Source of the DNA: Phocaeicola plebeius
Lineage (GTDB): Bacteria; Bacteroidota; Bacteroidia; Bacteroidales; Bacteroidaceae
Assembly: GCA_022767125.1 (NCBI GenBank)
Contig: JALEPZ010000039.1
Coordinates: 1-63,741, forward strand
Direction of reading: 5' to 3'
Length of the DNA stretch: 63,741 nt
Shown: piece by piece, positions 8,098 through 16,492 of the stretch
Numbering within the stretch: position 1 is the first letter of the stretch
Layout: each line of letters starts with the position of its first letter
Program-made: the position numbers and the translations under genes
Notes under the pieces: generated by a model
Database searches by the model: none
What the model saw: the letters and a program-made list of their open reading frames with translations, nothing else
Told to the model about the DNA's origin: nothing

Positions 8098-9801
8098 ATG
8101 GAAAAACAACAGATTACAGGAGCAGAAGCGATGATGCGCTCGTTGGAGCACGAGGGAGTGAAGACTCTTTTCGGGTATCCCGGGGGAGCCATCATGCCGG
8201 TTTACGACGTGCTGTATGACCATCGTGACCGTCTGAATCATATATTAGTTCGACATGAACAGGGAGCTGCCCATGCGGCCCAAGGGTTTGCCCGGGTATC
8301 GGGCGAAGTAGGCGTATGCCTGGTCACGAGCGGGCCGGGTGCTACCAACACCATTACCGGCATTGCAGATGCCATGATTGACAGTACGCCTATTGTGGTG
8401 ATTGCTGGTCAGGTAAGTGCTGGCCTGTTGGGAACGGATGCCTTCCAGGAAGTAGACCTGGTGGGTGTTACGCAGCCTATCTCAAAGTGGAGCTATCAGA
8501 TTCGGCGGGCGGAAGACGTGGCGTGGGCAGTAGCCCGTGCGTTCTACGTGGCCCGTAGCGGACGCCCCGGTCCTGTTGTTCTCGACTTTGCCAAGAATGC
8601 CCAGATCGGCATGTGCGATTACGAACCGGTGAATCTTGATTTCATCCGTAGCTACGACCCCGATCCGGAAACAGATCCGCGTGCGGTAGGAGAGGCCGTT
8701 GCCCTCATCAACGAGGCCAGGAAGCCGCTGGTTCTGGTGGGACAAGGTGTCGAGTTGGGCAATGCGCAGGAAGAACTGAAGGCGTTTGTAGAAAAGGCGG
8801 ACATTCCTTGCGGATGTACCTTACTGGGACTTTCGGCATTGCCCTCTGATCATCGGCTGAACAAGGGCATGCTGGGCATGCACGGCAATCTGGGACCGAA
8901 TGTGAAGACGAACGAATGCGACGTGCTGATTGCCGTCGGCATGCGTTTCGATGACCGTGTGACGGGCAAGCTGGAAACGTATGCCAAACAGGCGAAAGTG
9001 ATTCACCTGGATATCGATCCGTCGGAAATCGGCAAGAACGTACCCGTGGATGTGCCTATCCTTGGCAACTGCAAGCGGACTTTATCGCTGCTCACCGAAC
9101 TGATTCAGAAACATGAACATACGGAATGGATTGACAGCTTCAAGCAGTATGAAGAGAAAGAATATAATCAGGTGATTCGTCCGGAGGTGTTCCCCGGTGA
9201 AGGCCCAATCAATATGGGTGAGGTGGTGAATGCCGTCAGTGAGGCGACCCGCCACGAAGCGGTACTGGTGACCGATGTCGGACAGAACCAGATGATGGCC
9301 TGCCGCTATTTCAAACACACGAAGAACCGGAGTGTCATTACATCGGGCGGTATGGGTACAATGGGCTTTTGCCTTCCCGCTGCCATCGGTGCTACCTTTG
9401 GTGCGCCGCACCGTACGGTCTGTGCCTTCATGGGCGACGGTGGACTGCAGATGACCATCCAGGAACTGGGTACGGTGATGGAACAGAAAGCTCCGGTGAA
9501 GATTGTGCTGATGAACAACAACTATCTGGGCAATGTGCGCCAGTGGCAAGCGATGTTCTTCCGCCACCGTTACTCGTTTACACCGATGATGAATCCCGAC
9601 TACCGCCAGATTGCTTCGGCCTATGGAATTGGTTATCGCCGGGTGATGGAACGGGAGGAACTGCAGGACGGTATCCGTGAAATGCTGGAAACAGAAGGAG
9701 CTTTCCTGCTGGAAGTCTGCGTGGTAGAGGAAGGCAATGTGTTGCCTATGACCCCTCCGGGCGGCTCGGTGAACTACATGATGCTGAATTTGGATTGCTA
9801 A
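8098..9801 (+). CDS. ilvB: Acetolactate synthase, large catalytic subunit
   Basis: ThDP-dependent condensation of pyruvate with pyruvate or 2-ketobutyrate, the committed step of Val/Leu/Ile synthesis. 567 residues in three domains: an N-terminal PYR domain with the catalytic Glu in HEQGAAHAAQG (about residue 51), a central FAD-type domain (about 190-330), and a C-terminal PP domain with the ThDP motif MGDGGLQMT then NNNYLGNVRQWQ (about 446-485). The biosynthetic type is supported by the adjacent ilvN. It is 15 nt after ilvD, with 21 nt to the small subunit. Confidence 0.96.
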   Translation: MEKQQITGAEAMMRSLEHEGVKTLFGYPGGAIMPVYDVLYDHRDRLNHILVRHEQGAAHAAQGFARVSGEVGVCLVTSGPGATNTITGIADAMIDSTPIVVIAGQVSAGLLGTDAFQEVDLVGVTQPISKWSYQIRRAEDVAWAVARAFYVARSGRPGPVVLDFAKNAQIGMCDYEPVNLDFIRSYDPDPETDPRAVGEAVALINEARKPLVLVGQGVELGNAQEELKAFVEKADIPCGCTLLGLSALPSDHRLNKGMLGMHGNLGPNVKTNECDVLIAVGMRFDDRVTGKLETYAKQAKVIHLDIDPSEIGKNVPVDVPILGNCKRTLSLLTELIQKHEHTEWIDSFKQYEEKEYNQVIRPEVFPGEGPINMGEVVNAVSEATRHEAVLVTDVGQNQMMACRYFKHTKNRSVITSGGMGTMGFCLPAAIGATFGAPHRTVCAFMGDGGLQMTIQELGTVMEQKAPVKIVLMNNNYLGNVRQWQAMFFRHRYSFTPMMNPDYRQIASAYGIGYRRVMEREELQDGIREMLETEGAFLLEVCVVEEGNVLPMTPPGGSVNYMMLNLDC

Positions 9802-9822
9802 TTGAGATAGGAGAAGGAATTT

Positions 9823-10374
9823 ATGGAAAACAAGACATTATATACCATCATCGTCCACTCGGAAAACATTGCCGGTATTCTGAACCAGATTACCGCCGTG
9901 TTTACCCGTCGTCAGCTGAACATCGAGAGTCTGAACGTTTCGGCTTCTTCCATCAAGGGAGTCCACAAATATACCATCACTTGTTGGACAACCCCTGATA
10001 TTATTGAGAAGGTGGTCCGCCAGATTGAGAAAAAGCTGGATGTGATCCAGGCTCATTACTTTACGGACAAGGAAATCTTCCTTCGTGAGGTAGCTATGTA
10101 CAAACTGGAGACCCCCAAGCTCGAAGCGAATGCGGAAGTGTCGAAGGTCATCCGTCGTTATAGTGCACACATCGTGGAAGTGAACCAGGTGTTTGCCATC
10201 GTGGAAATGACGGGCATGAGTGCGGACATCACTTCGCTATATGAAGAACTGAAAGCCTTGAACTGCGTACTTCAATTCGTCCGCTCCGGACGCATTGCTG
10301 TGTCTACCAGCTGCTTCGAACGGGTGAATGAATACCTGGCCCATCGTCAGGAACGTTACGAAAAGGGTAAATAA
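9823..10374 (+). CDS. ilvN: Acetolactate synthase, small regulatory subunit
   Basis: Binds IlvB, raises its activity and confers valine feedback inhibition. 183 residues: an N-terminal ACT domain (YTIIVHSENIAGILNQI, about residues 5-80) and a C-terminal ACT-like domain (about 95-165) containing ETPKLEANAEVSKV. The N-terminal segment matches the IlvN/IlvH family, slightly longer than the usual 160-175 residues. Second domain motif FVRSGRIAVS is typical. Could equally be named ilvH. It sits between ilvB and the thioesterase gene with short gaps, so it is clearly in the same transcript. Confidence 0.95.
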   Translation: MENKTLYTIIVHSENIAGILNQITAVFTRRQLNIESLNVSASSIKGVHKYTITCWTTPDIIEKVVRQIEKKLDVIQAHYFTDKEIFLREVAMYKLETPKLEANAEVSKVIRRYSAHIVEVNQVFAIVEMTGMSADITSLYEELKALNCVLQFVRSGRIAVSTSCFERVNEYLAHRQERYEKGK

Positions 10375-10385
10375 ACCATAAAGGG

Positions 10386-11177
10386 ATGATGAGCAACGAA
10401 GGAAACAAAGTCGGTACGTACGAATTCGTGGTGGAGCCATTCCATACCGACCTGACAGGACAACTGACCATGGGAGTGTTGGGCAATCATTTGCTGAACT
10501 GTGCCGGTTTCCATGCGGAAGACAGGGGATTTGGCATGGCTTCCCTCCATGAGCATCACTACACATGGGTCCTTTCCCGACTGGCTGTAGAAGTGTTTGA
10601 ACAGCCTAAGGCTTATGAACGTTTCTCTATACAGACATGGGTGGAGAATGTTTACCGTCTGTTTACCGACCGTGACTTCGCTGTGCTCAATGCGGAGGGA
10701 AGGCCAGTGGGGTATGCCCGGTCTATCTGGGCCATGATTGATCTTGACACCCGTAAGCCGGCTGACTTGCTGACCCTCCACGGAGGCAGTATTACGGACT
10801 ATATCTGCGGAAAGGAATGTCCCATCGAGAAGCCCGGACGCATCAAGGTGACGAACGGAGAGGTGGCCGGCGAACATCAGGTCCGGTATAGCGACATCGA
10901 CATCAACGGGCATGTGAACAGTATTAAATACATCGAACATATACTCGACCTGTTCCCGATGGAGCTGTTACGCGACCAGGGTATACGCCGGTTTGAAATG
11001 GCATATGTAGCCGAGAGTTATTATGGCGATATGCTGACATTTACCCGTGAGGAGATTCGTCCTGGCGAATACGATATCGAAGTGAAAAAGAACCATGCCG
11101 AGGTGGTGGTCCGCAGCAAAGTACTATTTAACGCTTCGGCTTCTGTAGAGGAAGCCGGAGACAAGAAAGAAGAATAA
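10386..11177 (+). CDS. Acyl-ACP thioesterase (FatA/FatB-like), inside the ilv operon
   Basis: Predicted to hydrolyse acyl-ACP and release free fatty acids. 263 residues with two hot-dog domains: the first around residues 10-135 (HEHHYTWVLSRLAVEV), the second around 155-250 with the conserved segment VRYSDIDINGHVNS that carries the Asp/Asn/His residues of plant and bacterial acyl-ACP thioesterases. Two adjacent ATGs (10386, 10389) are possible starts. The gene lies 11 nt after ilvN and 30 nt before ilvC, so it is under the ilv attenuator. The link to branched-chain metabolism is an inference: branched 2-keto acids are the primers of iso/anteiso fatty acids and sphingoid bases abundant in Bacteroidales. 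Confidence 0.88.
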   Translation: MMSNEGNKVGTYEFVVEPFHTDLTGQLTMGVLGNHLLNCAGFHAEDRGFGMASLHEHHYTWVLSRLAVEVFEQPKAYERFSIQTWVENVYRLFTDRDFAVLNAEGRPVGYARSIWAMIDLDTRKPADLLTLHGGSITDYICGKECPIEKPGRIKVTNGEVAGEHQVRYSDIDINGHVNSIKYIEHILDLFPMELLRDQGIRRFEMAYVAESYYGDMLTFTREEIRPGEYDIEVKKNHAEVVVRSKVLFNASASVEEAGDKKEE

Positions 11178-11207
11178 TTAATCAACACTTAAAAACAATA
11201 AATTATT

Positions 11208-12251
11208 ATGGCAAAAATGAATTTTGGCGGTGTTATCGAAAATGTTGAAACCCGCGAAGAATTTCCTTTGGACAAAGCACGTGAAATCTTGAAAGACGAA
11301 ACTATCGCTGTAATCGGTTACGGTGTACAGGGCCCCGGCCAGTCGCTGAACCTTCGTGACAACGGCTTCAATGTCATCGTTGGCCAGCGTCAGGGTAAGA
11401 CTTACGAGAAGGCGGTTGCTGACGGTTGGGTTCCGGGCGAAACTTTGTTTGACATCAAGGAAGCTTGCGAACGTGCTACTATCATCGCCGTTCTGTTGTC
11501 GGATGCCGCACAGATTGCTGTATGGCCTACTATCAAAGAAACACTGACTCCGGGCAAGGCATTGTACTTCTCGCACGGTTTCGCCATCAACTGGAGTGAC
11601 CGTACAGGCGTTGTTCCTCCCAAAGATATCGACGTAATCATGGTGGCTCCTAAAGGATCGGGTACTTCTCTGCGTACGATGTTCCTGGAAGGCCGTGGCT
11701 TGAACTCTTCGTATGCTATTTACCAGGATGCCACCGGAAAGGCATGGGATCGTGTGATTGCTATGGGTATCGGTATCGGTTCGGGTTACCTGTTTGAAAC
11801 TACTTTCAAGCGTGAAGCTACTTCCGACTTGACCGGTGAACGTGGTACACTGATGGGAGCTATCCAAGGCTTGCTGTTGGCACAGTATGAAACACTGCGT
11901 GAACACGGACACACTCCTTCGGAAGCTTTCAACGAAACTGTGGAAGAGCTGACTCAGTCGCTCATGCCGCTGTTTGCAGCCAAGGGTATGGACTGGATGT
12001 ATGCCAACTGCTCGACGACGGCCCAGCGGGGTGCTTTGGACTGGATGGTTCCGTTCCACGACGCTACCAAGCCCGTGTTCGAAAAGCTGTACAAGTCGGT
12101 ATGCGACGGCTTGGAAGCACAGCGTTCTATCGACTCCAACTCTCAGCCGGATTATCGTGAAAAGCTGAATGCAGAACTGAAGGCACTGCACGACAGCGAA
12201 ATGTGGCAGACTGCCGCTGTAGTTCGTCAGCTCCGTCCTGAAAACAACTGA
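11208..12251 (+). CDS. ilvC: Ketol-acid reductoisomerase (NADP+)
   Basis: Second step of Ile/Val synthesis: isomerisation and NADPH reduction of acetolactate. 347 residues, a class I enzyme. The Rossmann motif GYGVQGPGQSLNLRDNG (about residues 36-52) differs from the common GYGSQGHAxxxNLRDSG in carrying Pro-Gly in place of the usual His-Ala pair. Acid residues for Mg2+ are in SDLTGERGTLMG (about 207-218), and the C-terminal knotted domain has the NCSTTAQRGALDW segment (about 268). Last gene of the ilv operon; a long hairpin (12278-12358) follows. Confidence 0.95.
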   Translation: MAKMNFGGVIENVETREEFPLDKAREILKDETIAVIGYGVQGPGQSLNLRDNGFNVIVGQRQGKTYEKAVADGWVPGETLFDIKEACERATIIAVLLSDAAQIAVWPTIKETLTPGKALYFSHGFAINWSDRTGVVPPKDIDVIMVAPKGSGTSLRTMFLEGRGLNSSYAIYQDATGKAWDRVIAMGIGIGSGYLFETTFKREATSDLTGERGTLMGAIQGLLLAQYETLREHGHTPSEAFNETVEELTQSLMPLFAAKGMDWMYANCSTTAQRGALDWMVPFHDATKPVFEKLYKSVCDGLEAQRSIDSNSQPDYREKLNAELKALHDSEMWQTAAVVRQLRPENN

Positions 12252-12277
12252 TTCATCTTATCTGAGTGAAGCATAAG

Positions 12278-12358
12278 GAATGAAGACCGAGAGGAGGTCA
12301 ACGCAGACATCGAGACATATATCTTTCGACTGTCGACACCTCCTCTTGTTCTTCATTC
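12278..12358 (+). terminator. Long hairpin downstream of ilvC
   Basis: 21-nt arms at 12278-12298 and 12338-12358 pair along their whole length with two G-U pairs; the loop is 39 nt. There is no clean T-tract after it, so it may be a terminator, an mRNA-stabilising 3-prime structure, or a partial stop before the nitroreductase gene 22 nt further on. Confidence 0.6.
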
Positions 12359-12380
12359 TTGTATATGTAAAAAAGCAATT

Positions 12381-12905
12381 ATGAATAATCATTTTTTAGA
12401 CATTATCAAAACTCGTCGCAGCTGCAGGAAGTACAGTGCAGAACAGATAACCGATCAGGAACTCGCTGCCGTGTTGGAAGCCGGCACGTATGCGCCCACG
12501 TCCAGAGGGTTGCAGTCGCCTTTCATTGTAGCGGTCCAGCAGAAGGAACTGCGGGAATTGCTGGCCCGGATGAATGCGGAAGTAATGGGGGTTACTTCCA
12601 ATCCCTATTATGACGCACCTACATATATTTTGGTCTTTGCTCCGAAGGATGCTCCCAATCCTGTGCAAGATGGTAGTTTGGTGCTGGGTAACATGATGTT
12701 GGCGGCGCATGCATTGGGACTGGGCAGTTGCTGGATTCATCGGGAGAAAGAGATGTTTGCGTCGCCCGCAGGACAGCAGTGGATGAAAGAATGGGGATTA
12801 CCGGATGGCTTGATGGGAATCGGAGCCTTGTCCATTGGTTATCCTGAACCGGAAGACCGTCCGCTGAAACCGAGAAAAAAGGACTATACACGTATCATCC
12901 GATAA
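12381..12905 (+). CDS. Nitroreductase-family flavoprotein
   Basis: FMN-dependent NAD(P)H oxidoreductase of unknown substrate. 174 residues, the family norm. FMN phosphate-binding motif IKTRRSCRKY at residues 9-18, the helix AGTYAPTSRGLQSPF (about 34-48), and the C-terminal ALGLGSCWIHR and LSIGYPE blocks that line the flavin. It follows ilvC after the long hairpin, so it could be a weakly expressed distal gene of that transcript or have its own promoter (a TATCTTTC sequence lies in the hairpin loop near 12320). Its stop codon lies in a 20-bp tandem repeat. Confidence 0.88.
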   Translation: MNNHFLDIIKTRRSCRKYSAEQITDQELAAVLEAGTYAPTSRGLQSPFIVAVQQKELRELLARMNAEVMGVTSNPYYDAPTYILVFAPKDAPNPVQDGSLVLGNMMLAAHALGLGSCWIHREKEMFASPAGQQWMKEWGLPDGLMGIGALSIGYPEPEDRPLKPRKKDYTRIIR

Positions 12906-12936
12906 GTCCGTCACTTATCCGATAAGTCCGTTACTG
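12897..12936. repeat. 20-bp tandem direct repeat, two copies
   Basis: Copies at 12897-12916 and 12917-12936, both beginning ATCCGATAAGTCCGT, 18 of 20 identical. The first contains the TAA stop of the nitroreductase. A TCCGTCAC/GTGACGGA pair (12907-12914, 12946-12953) could form a hairpin between the two convergent genes. Confidence 0.75.
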
Positions 12937-12938
12937 AT

Positions 12939-13781
12939 TCAGTTCGTGACGGAAGCAGACAAATCTACCTCTTCTGTATCGAAAGTATAGAGCTCTGAAG
13001 GTGTCATTCTACGGAGAGGAAGTACCTGTACGTCTTTCCCGACAACAATTCCTTTCTTTAGGAATGCCATTTCAATAGTTTTCAATACGAGTTCAGGATG
13101 ATTGTTGTCCTTGCTTAAATGGCAAGGCCAGAGATACCGCAGTCCGGGAGGGAAGTGCTCCGCCAGATAGTCGGCCATTTCCCGGTTGCTTAGGTGTCCG
13201 TTCAGTCCGGCAATACGGGCTTTCAAATAATTGGGGTAGTGTCCCATCTGTAACATGGCTTCGTCGTAGTTGGCTTCCAGGATCAGATAGTTGGCCCGTT
13301 GAATGTATGCTGCTGCTGTTTCGGTAATGTGTCCGATGTCTGTCAGAAAGACAAAAGTCAGGCTTCCCGCCTCCATGCAGTAGCCTACATTGTCTGTCCC
13401 GTCGTGCGGCACGTCGAAACAGGTCACCCGAAAGTCTTCCACCTGGATGGCTTCTTCTTTTTTGAGAAACCGGGTGTGAAGGGGACTCAGTTTTTCCGTC
13501 ATGCAGTAGCTGCGCTTCATTCCTTTGTGTACTTCGGGGGTGGCATAGATGGGCAGGTTGAAGCGTTCGCCAAGATGGCCCACTGCCTTGATGTGGTCAG
13601 CATGGTCGTGAGTAACCAATACAGCACGGACCATTGAAAAGTCCATACCGGCTTCTTTGAATGCCTTTCGAATGGTACGGACACCGATGCCTGCATCAAC
13701 GAGCAGGCCACTCCGGTCGGTACCCAGATAATAACAGTTGCCGCTGCTACCACTGGCCAAGCTCTTGAAGTAGATTCTCAT
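12939..13781 (-). CDS. MBL-fold metallo-hydrolase, YycJ/WalJ-like
   Basis: Predicted metal-dependent phosphodiesterase/nuclease of the metallo-beta-lactamase fold. 280 residues. N-terminal FKSLASGSSGNCYYLG (residues 5-20) is typical of the YycJ subgroup; the metal-binding motif VTHDHADHI is near residues 56-64, with further His/Asp in FDVPHDGTDNVGYC, FLTDIGH and EANYDEAML. YycJ is known in Firmicutes as a 5-prime to 3-prime exonuclease linked to mismatch repair; whether this holds in Bacteroidales is inference. Divergent from nif3; ends head-on to the nitroreductase with 33 nt between. Confidence 0.85.
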   Translation of the reverse strand: MRIYFKSLASGSSGNCYYLGTDRSGLLVDAGIGVRTIRKAFKEAGMDFSMVRAVLVTHDHADHIKAVGHLGERFNLPIYATPEVHKGMKRSYCMTEKLSPLHTRFLKKEEAIQVEDFRVTCFDVPHDGTDNVGYCMEAGSLTFVFLTDIGHITETAAAYIQRANYLILEANYDEAMLQMGHYPNYLKARIAGLNGHLSNREMADYLAEHFPPGLRYLWPCHLSKDNNHPELVLKTIEMAFLKKGIVVGKDVQVLPLRRMTPSELYTFDTEEVDLSASVTN

Positions 13782-13962
13782 GGTTTTATTCTCCTCTCTG
13801 AATGGTTTTGGGGTGCAAATTTAGGGAAAACTTGGGAGAATTGAAAGAAGAGGACCTTGATTATTTCCAAGAGCTCCGGCAAAACGGGAAGGAGAAAACA
13901 GGGTATGGAGGAACCGCGAAAAAATGTAGGGAAAAGATTGCCTGGAATTGTCGAAAAATCAC

Positions 13963-13970
13963 TATCTTTG
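13963..13970 (+). promoter_or_regulatory. nif3 operon -7 box
   Basis: TATCTTTG, with a TTG at 13938-13940 at a slightly long 22-bp spacing. The ATG at 13992 is the first in-frame ATG after it, which decides the start. Confidence 0.5.
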
Positions 13971-13991
13971 CATCAAATTTTTTTGCGAAAC

Positions 13992-15086
13992 ATGAAGATT
14001 AAGGAAATTATCCATGCCCTTGAAATGTTCGCGCCTCTGCCCTTGCAGGACGGATTCGATAATGCCGGTCTGCAAGTTGGATTGACAGACGCGGAAGCTA
14101 CAGGGGCATTGTTGTGTCTTGACGTGACGGAAGCGGTGGTAGATGAAGCCATAACGATGGGACTGAACCTGATTGTTGCCCATCATCCCTTGCTGTTTAA
14201 AGGATATAAGTCCATTACGGGCAAAGACTATATCGAACGTTGTATCATCAAGGCACTGAAGAACGATATCGTGATTTATGCCATGCATACCAATATGGAT
14301 AATGCCATGCAAGGAGTCAGCTTCAAGATGGCCGAGAAAATTGGATTGCAGAAGGTGCGTTTCCTCGTCCCTAAAGAGCAGTCGCTTCTGAAGCTGGTGA
14401 CGTTCGTACCGGTCCGTCGGGCCGAAGCGGTACGCGAGGCATTGTTTGCGGCAGGCTGCGGACATATCGGCAAATATGACGCTTGTAGTTACAATGTGGA
14501 AGGACAAGGGACTTTCCGTGCCGGAGAAGGTACGCATCCTTATTGTGGCACGGTGGGTGAACTGCATGTGGAGCCAGAAACGCGGATTGAGACCATTCTG
14601 CCTGCCTTCCGACGGACGGCTGTAGAGCGTGCGTTGAAAGAGGCGCATCCCTACGAAGAACCCGCATATGATTTTTATCCCGTAGCAAACATCTGGCAGC
14701 AGGCGGGAGCGGGTGTAGTGGGTGAGCTGGCGGAACCGGAAACTGAAACAGAGTTCCTGAAACGTATCAAGCGACTCTTTGAGGTGGGGTGTGTAAAGCA
14801 TTCCAAAATGACCGGACGGCTTATCCAGACAGTGGCCCTGTGTGGAGGAGCCGGTGCTTTTCTGTTGCCCCAGGCTGTGGGTGCAAGGGCAGATGTGTAT
14901 ATCACCGGTGAAGTGAAATACCATGACTATTTCAGTTTCGAGAATGACATTCTTGTGGCAGAGATAGGGCATTATGAGAGTGAACAATATACAAAAGAAA
15001 TTTTTTATTCCATTATTCGGGAAGCGTTCCCGGCCCTGGAAGTGTCCATGACCCGCGTGAATACCAATCCCGTAAAATATTTGTAA
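13992..15086 (+). CDS. Nif3-like dinuclear metal centre protein (GTP cyclohydrolase 1 type 2 homologue)
   Basis: 364 residues, the long YqfO-type form. The N-terminal and C-terminal halves hold the dinuclear metal site: IVAHHPLLFKG (about residue 60) and AEIGHYESEQY near the C-terminus. A PII/CutA-like insert domain lies between about residues 130 and 230. The biochemical role is unsettled despite the old GTP cyclohydrolase label. An open frame continues upstream to 13857, but the -7 box at 13963 shows that the ATG at 13992 is the start. The C4 zinc-ribbon gene begins 9 nt after the stop; this pairing is common in Bacteroidetes and beyond. Confidence 0.9.
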   Translation: MKIKEIIHALEMFAPLPLQDGFDNAGLQVGLTDAEATGALLCLDVTEAVVDEAITMGLNLIVAHHPLLFKGYKSITGKDYIERCIIKALKNDIVIYAMHTNMDNAMQGVSFKMAEKIGLQKVRFLVPKEQSLLKLVTFVPVRRAEAVREALFAAGCGHIGKYDACSYNVEGQGTFRAGEGTHPYCGTVGELHVEPETRIETILPAFRRTAVERALKEAHPYEEPAYDFYPVANIWQQAGAGVVGELAEPETETEFLKRIKRLFEVGCVKHSKMTGRLIQTVALCGGAGAFLLPQAVGARADVYITGEVKYHDYFSFENDILVAEIGHYESEQYTKEIFYSIIREAFPALEVSMTRVNTNPVKYL

Positions 15087-15095
15087 TTATCGACT

Positions 15096-15887
15096 ATGGC
15101 TAAAGAAGTTAAGAAAGACCCGAACGAACTGAGCGTAGAGGAGAAGCTGAGCGCTTTGTATCAACTGCAGACGATGCTGTCGGAAATTGACAAAATCAAG
15201 ACGTTGAGAGGTGAGTTGCCACTGGAAGTGCAGGACCTGGAGGATGAAGTGACAGGACTGACCACCCGCATTGAGAAAATCAAGACGGAGATTGAGGAAC
15301 TGAGATCTAACGTATCCAACAAAAAGATCGAAATCGAAACGGCCAAGGCTTCTATCGAAAAATACCAGTCGCAACAGGACAATGTACGTAACAATCGTGA
15401 GTACGACGTCTTGACGAAGGAAATTGAGTTCCAGTCGCTGGAAGTGGATTTGTGCGAGAAGCGTATCCGCGAATTTACGGCCAGCATTGCTGCCAAGCAG
15501 GAAGAAATCGAGAAGAGCACGCATGCGCTGGAAGAACGCAAGAAGGACCTGGAGGTAAAGAAGAATGAATTGGACGAAATCATTGCCGAAACAAAACAGG
15601 AAGAAGAAAAGCTGAGAGAAAAGGCAAAGGTATTGGAAACCACTATCGAACCACGTCTGCTGACTGCCTTCAAACGGATTCGCAAGAATTCTCGCAACGG
15701 ACTGGGGATTACCTATGTGCAGCGCGATGCCTGTGGCGGTTGTTTCAATAAGATTCCGCCCCAGAAGCAGCTGGATATTCGGATGCGCAAGAAAATCATA
15801 GTTTGCGAATACTGCGGACGCATCATGATTGACCCGGAACTGGCGGGTGTGATGCCCGAACGTCAGTTGGAAACAAAGATGAAATAA
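15096..15887 (+). CDS. Coiled-coil C4 zinc-ribbon protein
   Basis: 263 residues. Residues 15-185 are heptad-rich and charged and should form a long antiparallel coiled coil; the C-terminal part has a CGGC...CEYC zinc ribbon (about residues 209-240, spaced by IPPQKQLDIRMRKK). This matches the DUF164 / CT398-type family, which has been linked to nucleic-acid binding and, in Chlamydia, to sigma54 and secretion. Function here is unknown. Co-transcribed with nif3, followed by a strong terminator. Confidence 0.85.
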   Translation: MAKEVKKDPNELSVEEKLSALYQLQTMLSEIDKIKTLRGELPLEVQDLEDEVTGLTTRIEKIKTEIEELRSNVSNKKIEIETAKASIEKYQSQQDNVRNNREYDVLTKEIEFQSLEVDLCEKRIREFTASIAAKQEEIEKSTHALEERKKDLEVKKNELDEIIAETKQEEEKLREKAKVLETTIEPRLLTAFKRIRKNSRNGLGITYVQRDACGGCFNKIPPQKQLDIRMRKKIIVCEYCGRIMIDPELAGVMPERQLETKMK

Positions 15888-15924
15888 GAGGGCAGTACGC
15901 TCTTGATGAAGAGCCGATGACCGT

Positions 15925-15979
15925 AGAGGTGAAAGCCGGGGTGAGAGAGTTACCTTCCCCGATTTTCACCTCTGTTTTT
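15925..15979. terminator. Bidirectional terminator between zinc-ribbon and HSDR_N genes
   Basis: Outer stem AGAGGTGAAA (15925-15934) with TTTCACCTCT (15964-15973), inner stem CGGGG (15937-15941) with CCCCG (15957-15961), followed by a T-rich tail. It serves the zinc-ribbon gene and perhaps the convergent gene that ends at 15985. Confidence 0.8.
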
Positions 15980-15984
15980 ATTGT

Positions 15985-16473
15985 TTAATCCCGCGTGGCA
16001 TCGTCTTGCTCCAAAGAGGCATAATCGGGAATGTCGGGGAGAAAGGAATAGGTACCCATAGAGTAGTCGATGCGGCAGCAATAATGGGAGAGTCCATTAC
16101 TTACGACGAGATAGTCAACATGCAACACCATGTTGTAGCGCGTAATCTGGTCGAATACAGCCTGAGTGATGGGGATGTAGGGGGCTTTGTATTCAATGAT
16201 CATCCGGGCGGACAGATCACGGTGGAACAACACCGTGTCACAACGCTTTTTTGTGCCGTTTAAGCTCACTTGCACCTCATTGGCCAGTAATCCTTGCGGA
16301 TACCCCTTTACGTGCAGCAGGTAATGCGTAAAATGCTGTCGTACCCATTCCTCTGGAGTGAGGGCAACATATTTGCGGCGTAGCACGTCAAAGATGTAGT
16401 TTTTCCCACCTTTATTAGAGAATTTAAACGAAGCCTTCGGTAAGTTTAACGCTAACATTTTATATATTTGCAA
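15985..16473 (-). CDS. Stand-alone HSDR_N-type nuclease-domain protein
   Basis: 162 residues. Similar in layout to the N-terminal endonuclease domain of type I restriction HsdR subunits: KRCDTVLFHRDLS (Asp near residue 78) followed by MIIEYKAPYIPI (Glu-x-Lys near 93-95) gives a PD-(D/E)xK-like D...ExK core, and a later conserved QITRYN helix. There is no helicase or methylase gene nearby, so it is not part of a type I restriction system here. The family is widespread in Bacteroidetes as a lone gene; its role is unknown. Divergent from the AMP nucleosidase gene, with a clear promoter at 16493-16523. Confidence 0.8.
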   Translation of the reverse strand: MQIYKMLALNLPKASFKFSNKGGKNYIFDVLRRKYVALTPEEWVRQHFTHYLLHVKGYPQGLLANEVQVSLNGTKKRCDTVLFHRDLSARMIIEYKAPYIPITQAVFDQITRYNMVLHVDYLVVSNGLSHYCCRIDYSMGTYSFLPDIPDYASLEQDDATRD

Positions 16474-16492
16474 TTGTGGTTACTCTTTCTTG

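Noticed and set aside
11178-12191. 337-codon frame antisense to ilvC
   Set aside because: Covers ilvC in full; ilvC is clearly the real gene by its motifs and operon position.
13962-14987. 341-codon frame antisense to nif3
   Set aside because: Shadow of nif3; the plus strand has conserved metal ligands and a promoter.
15985-16473. Type I restriction system
   Set aside because: Only an HSDR_N-like domain is present, no hsdM, hsdS or helicase within the window.
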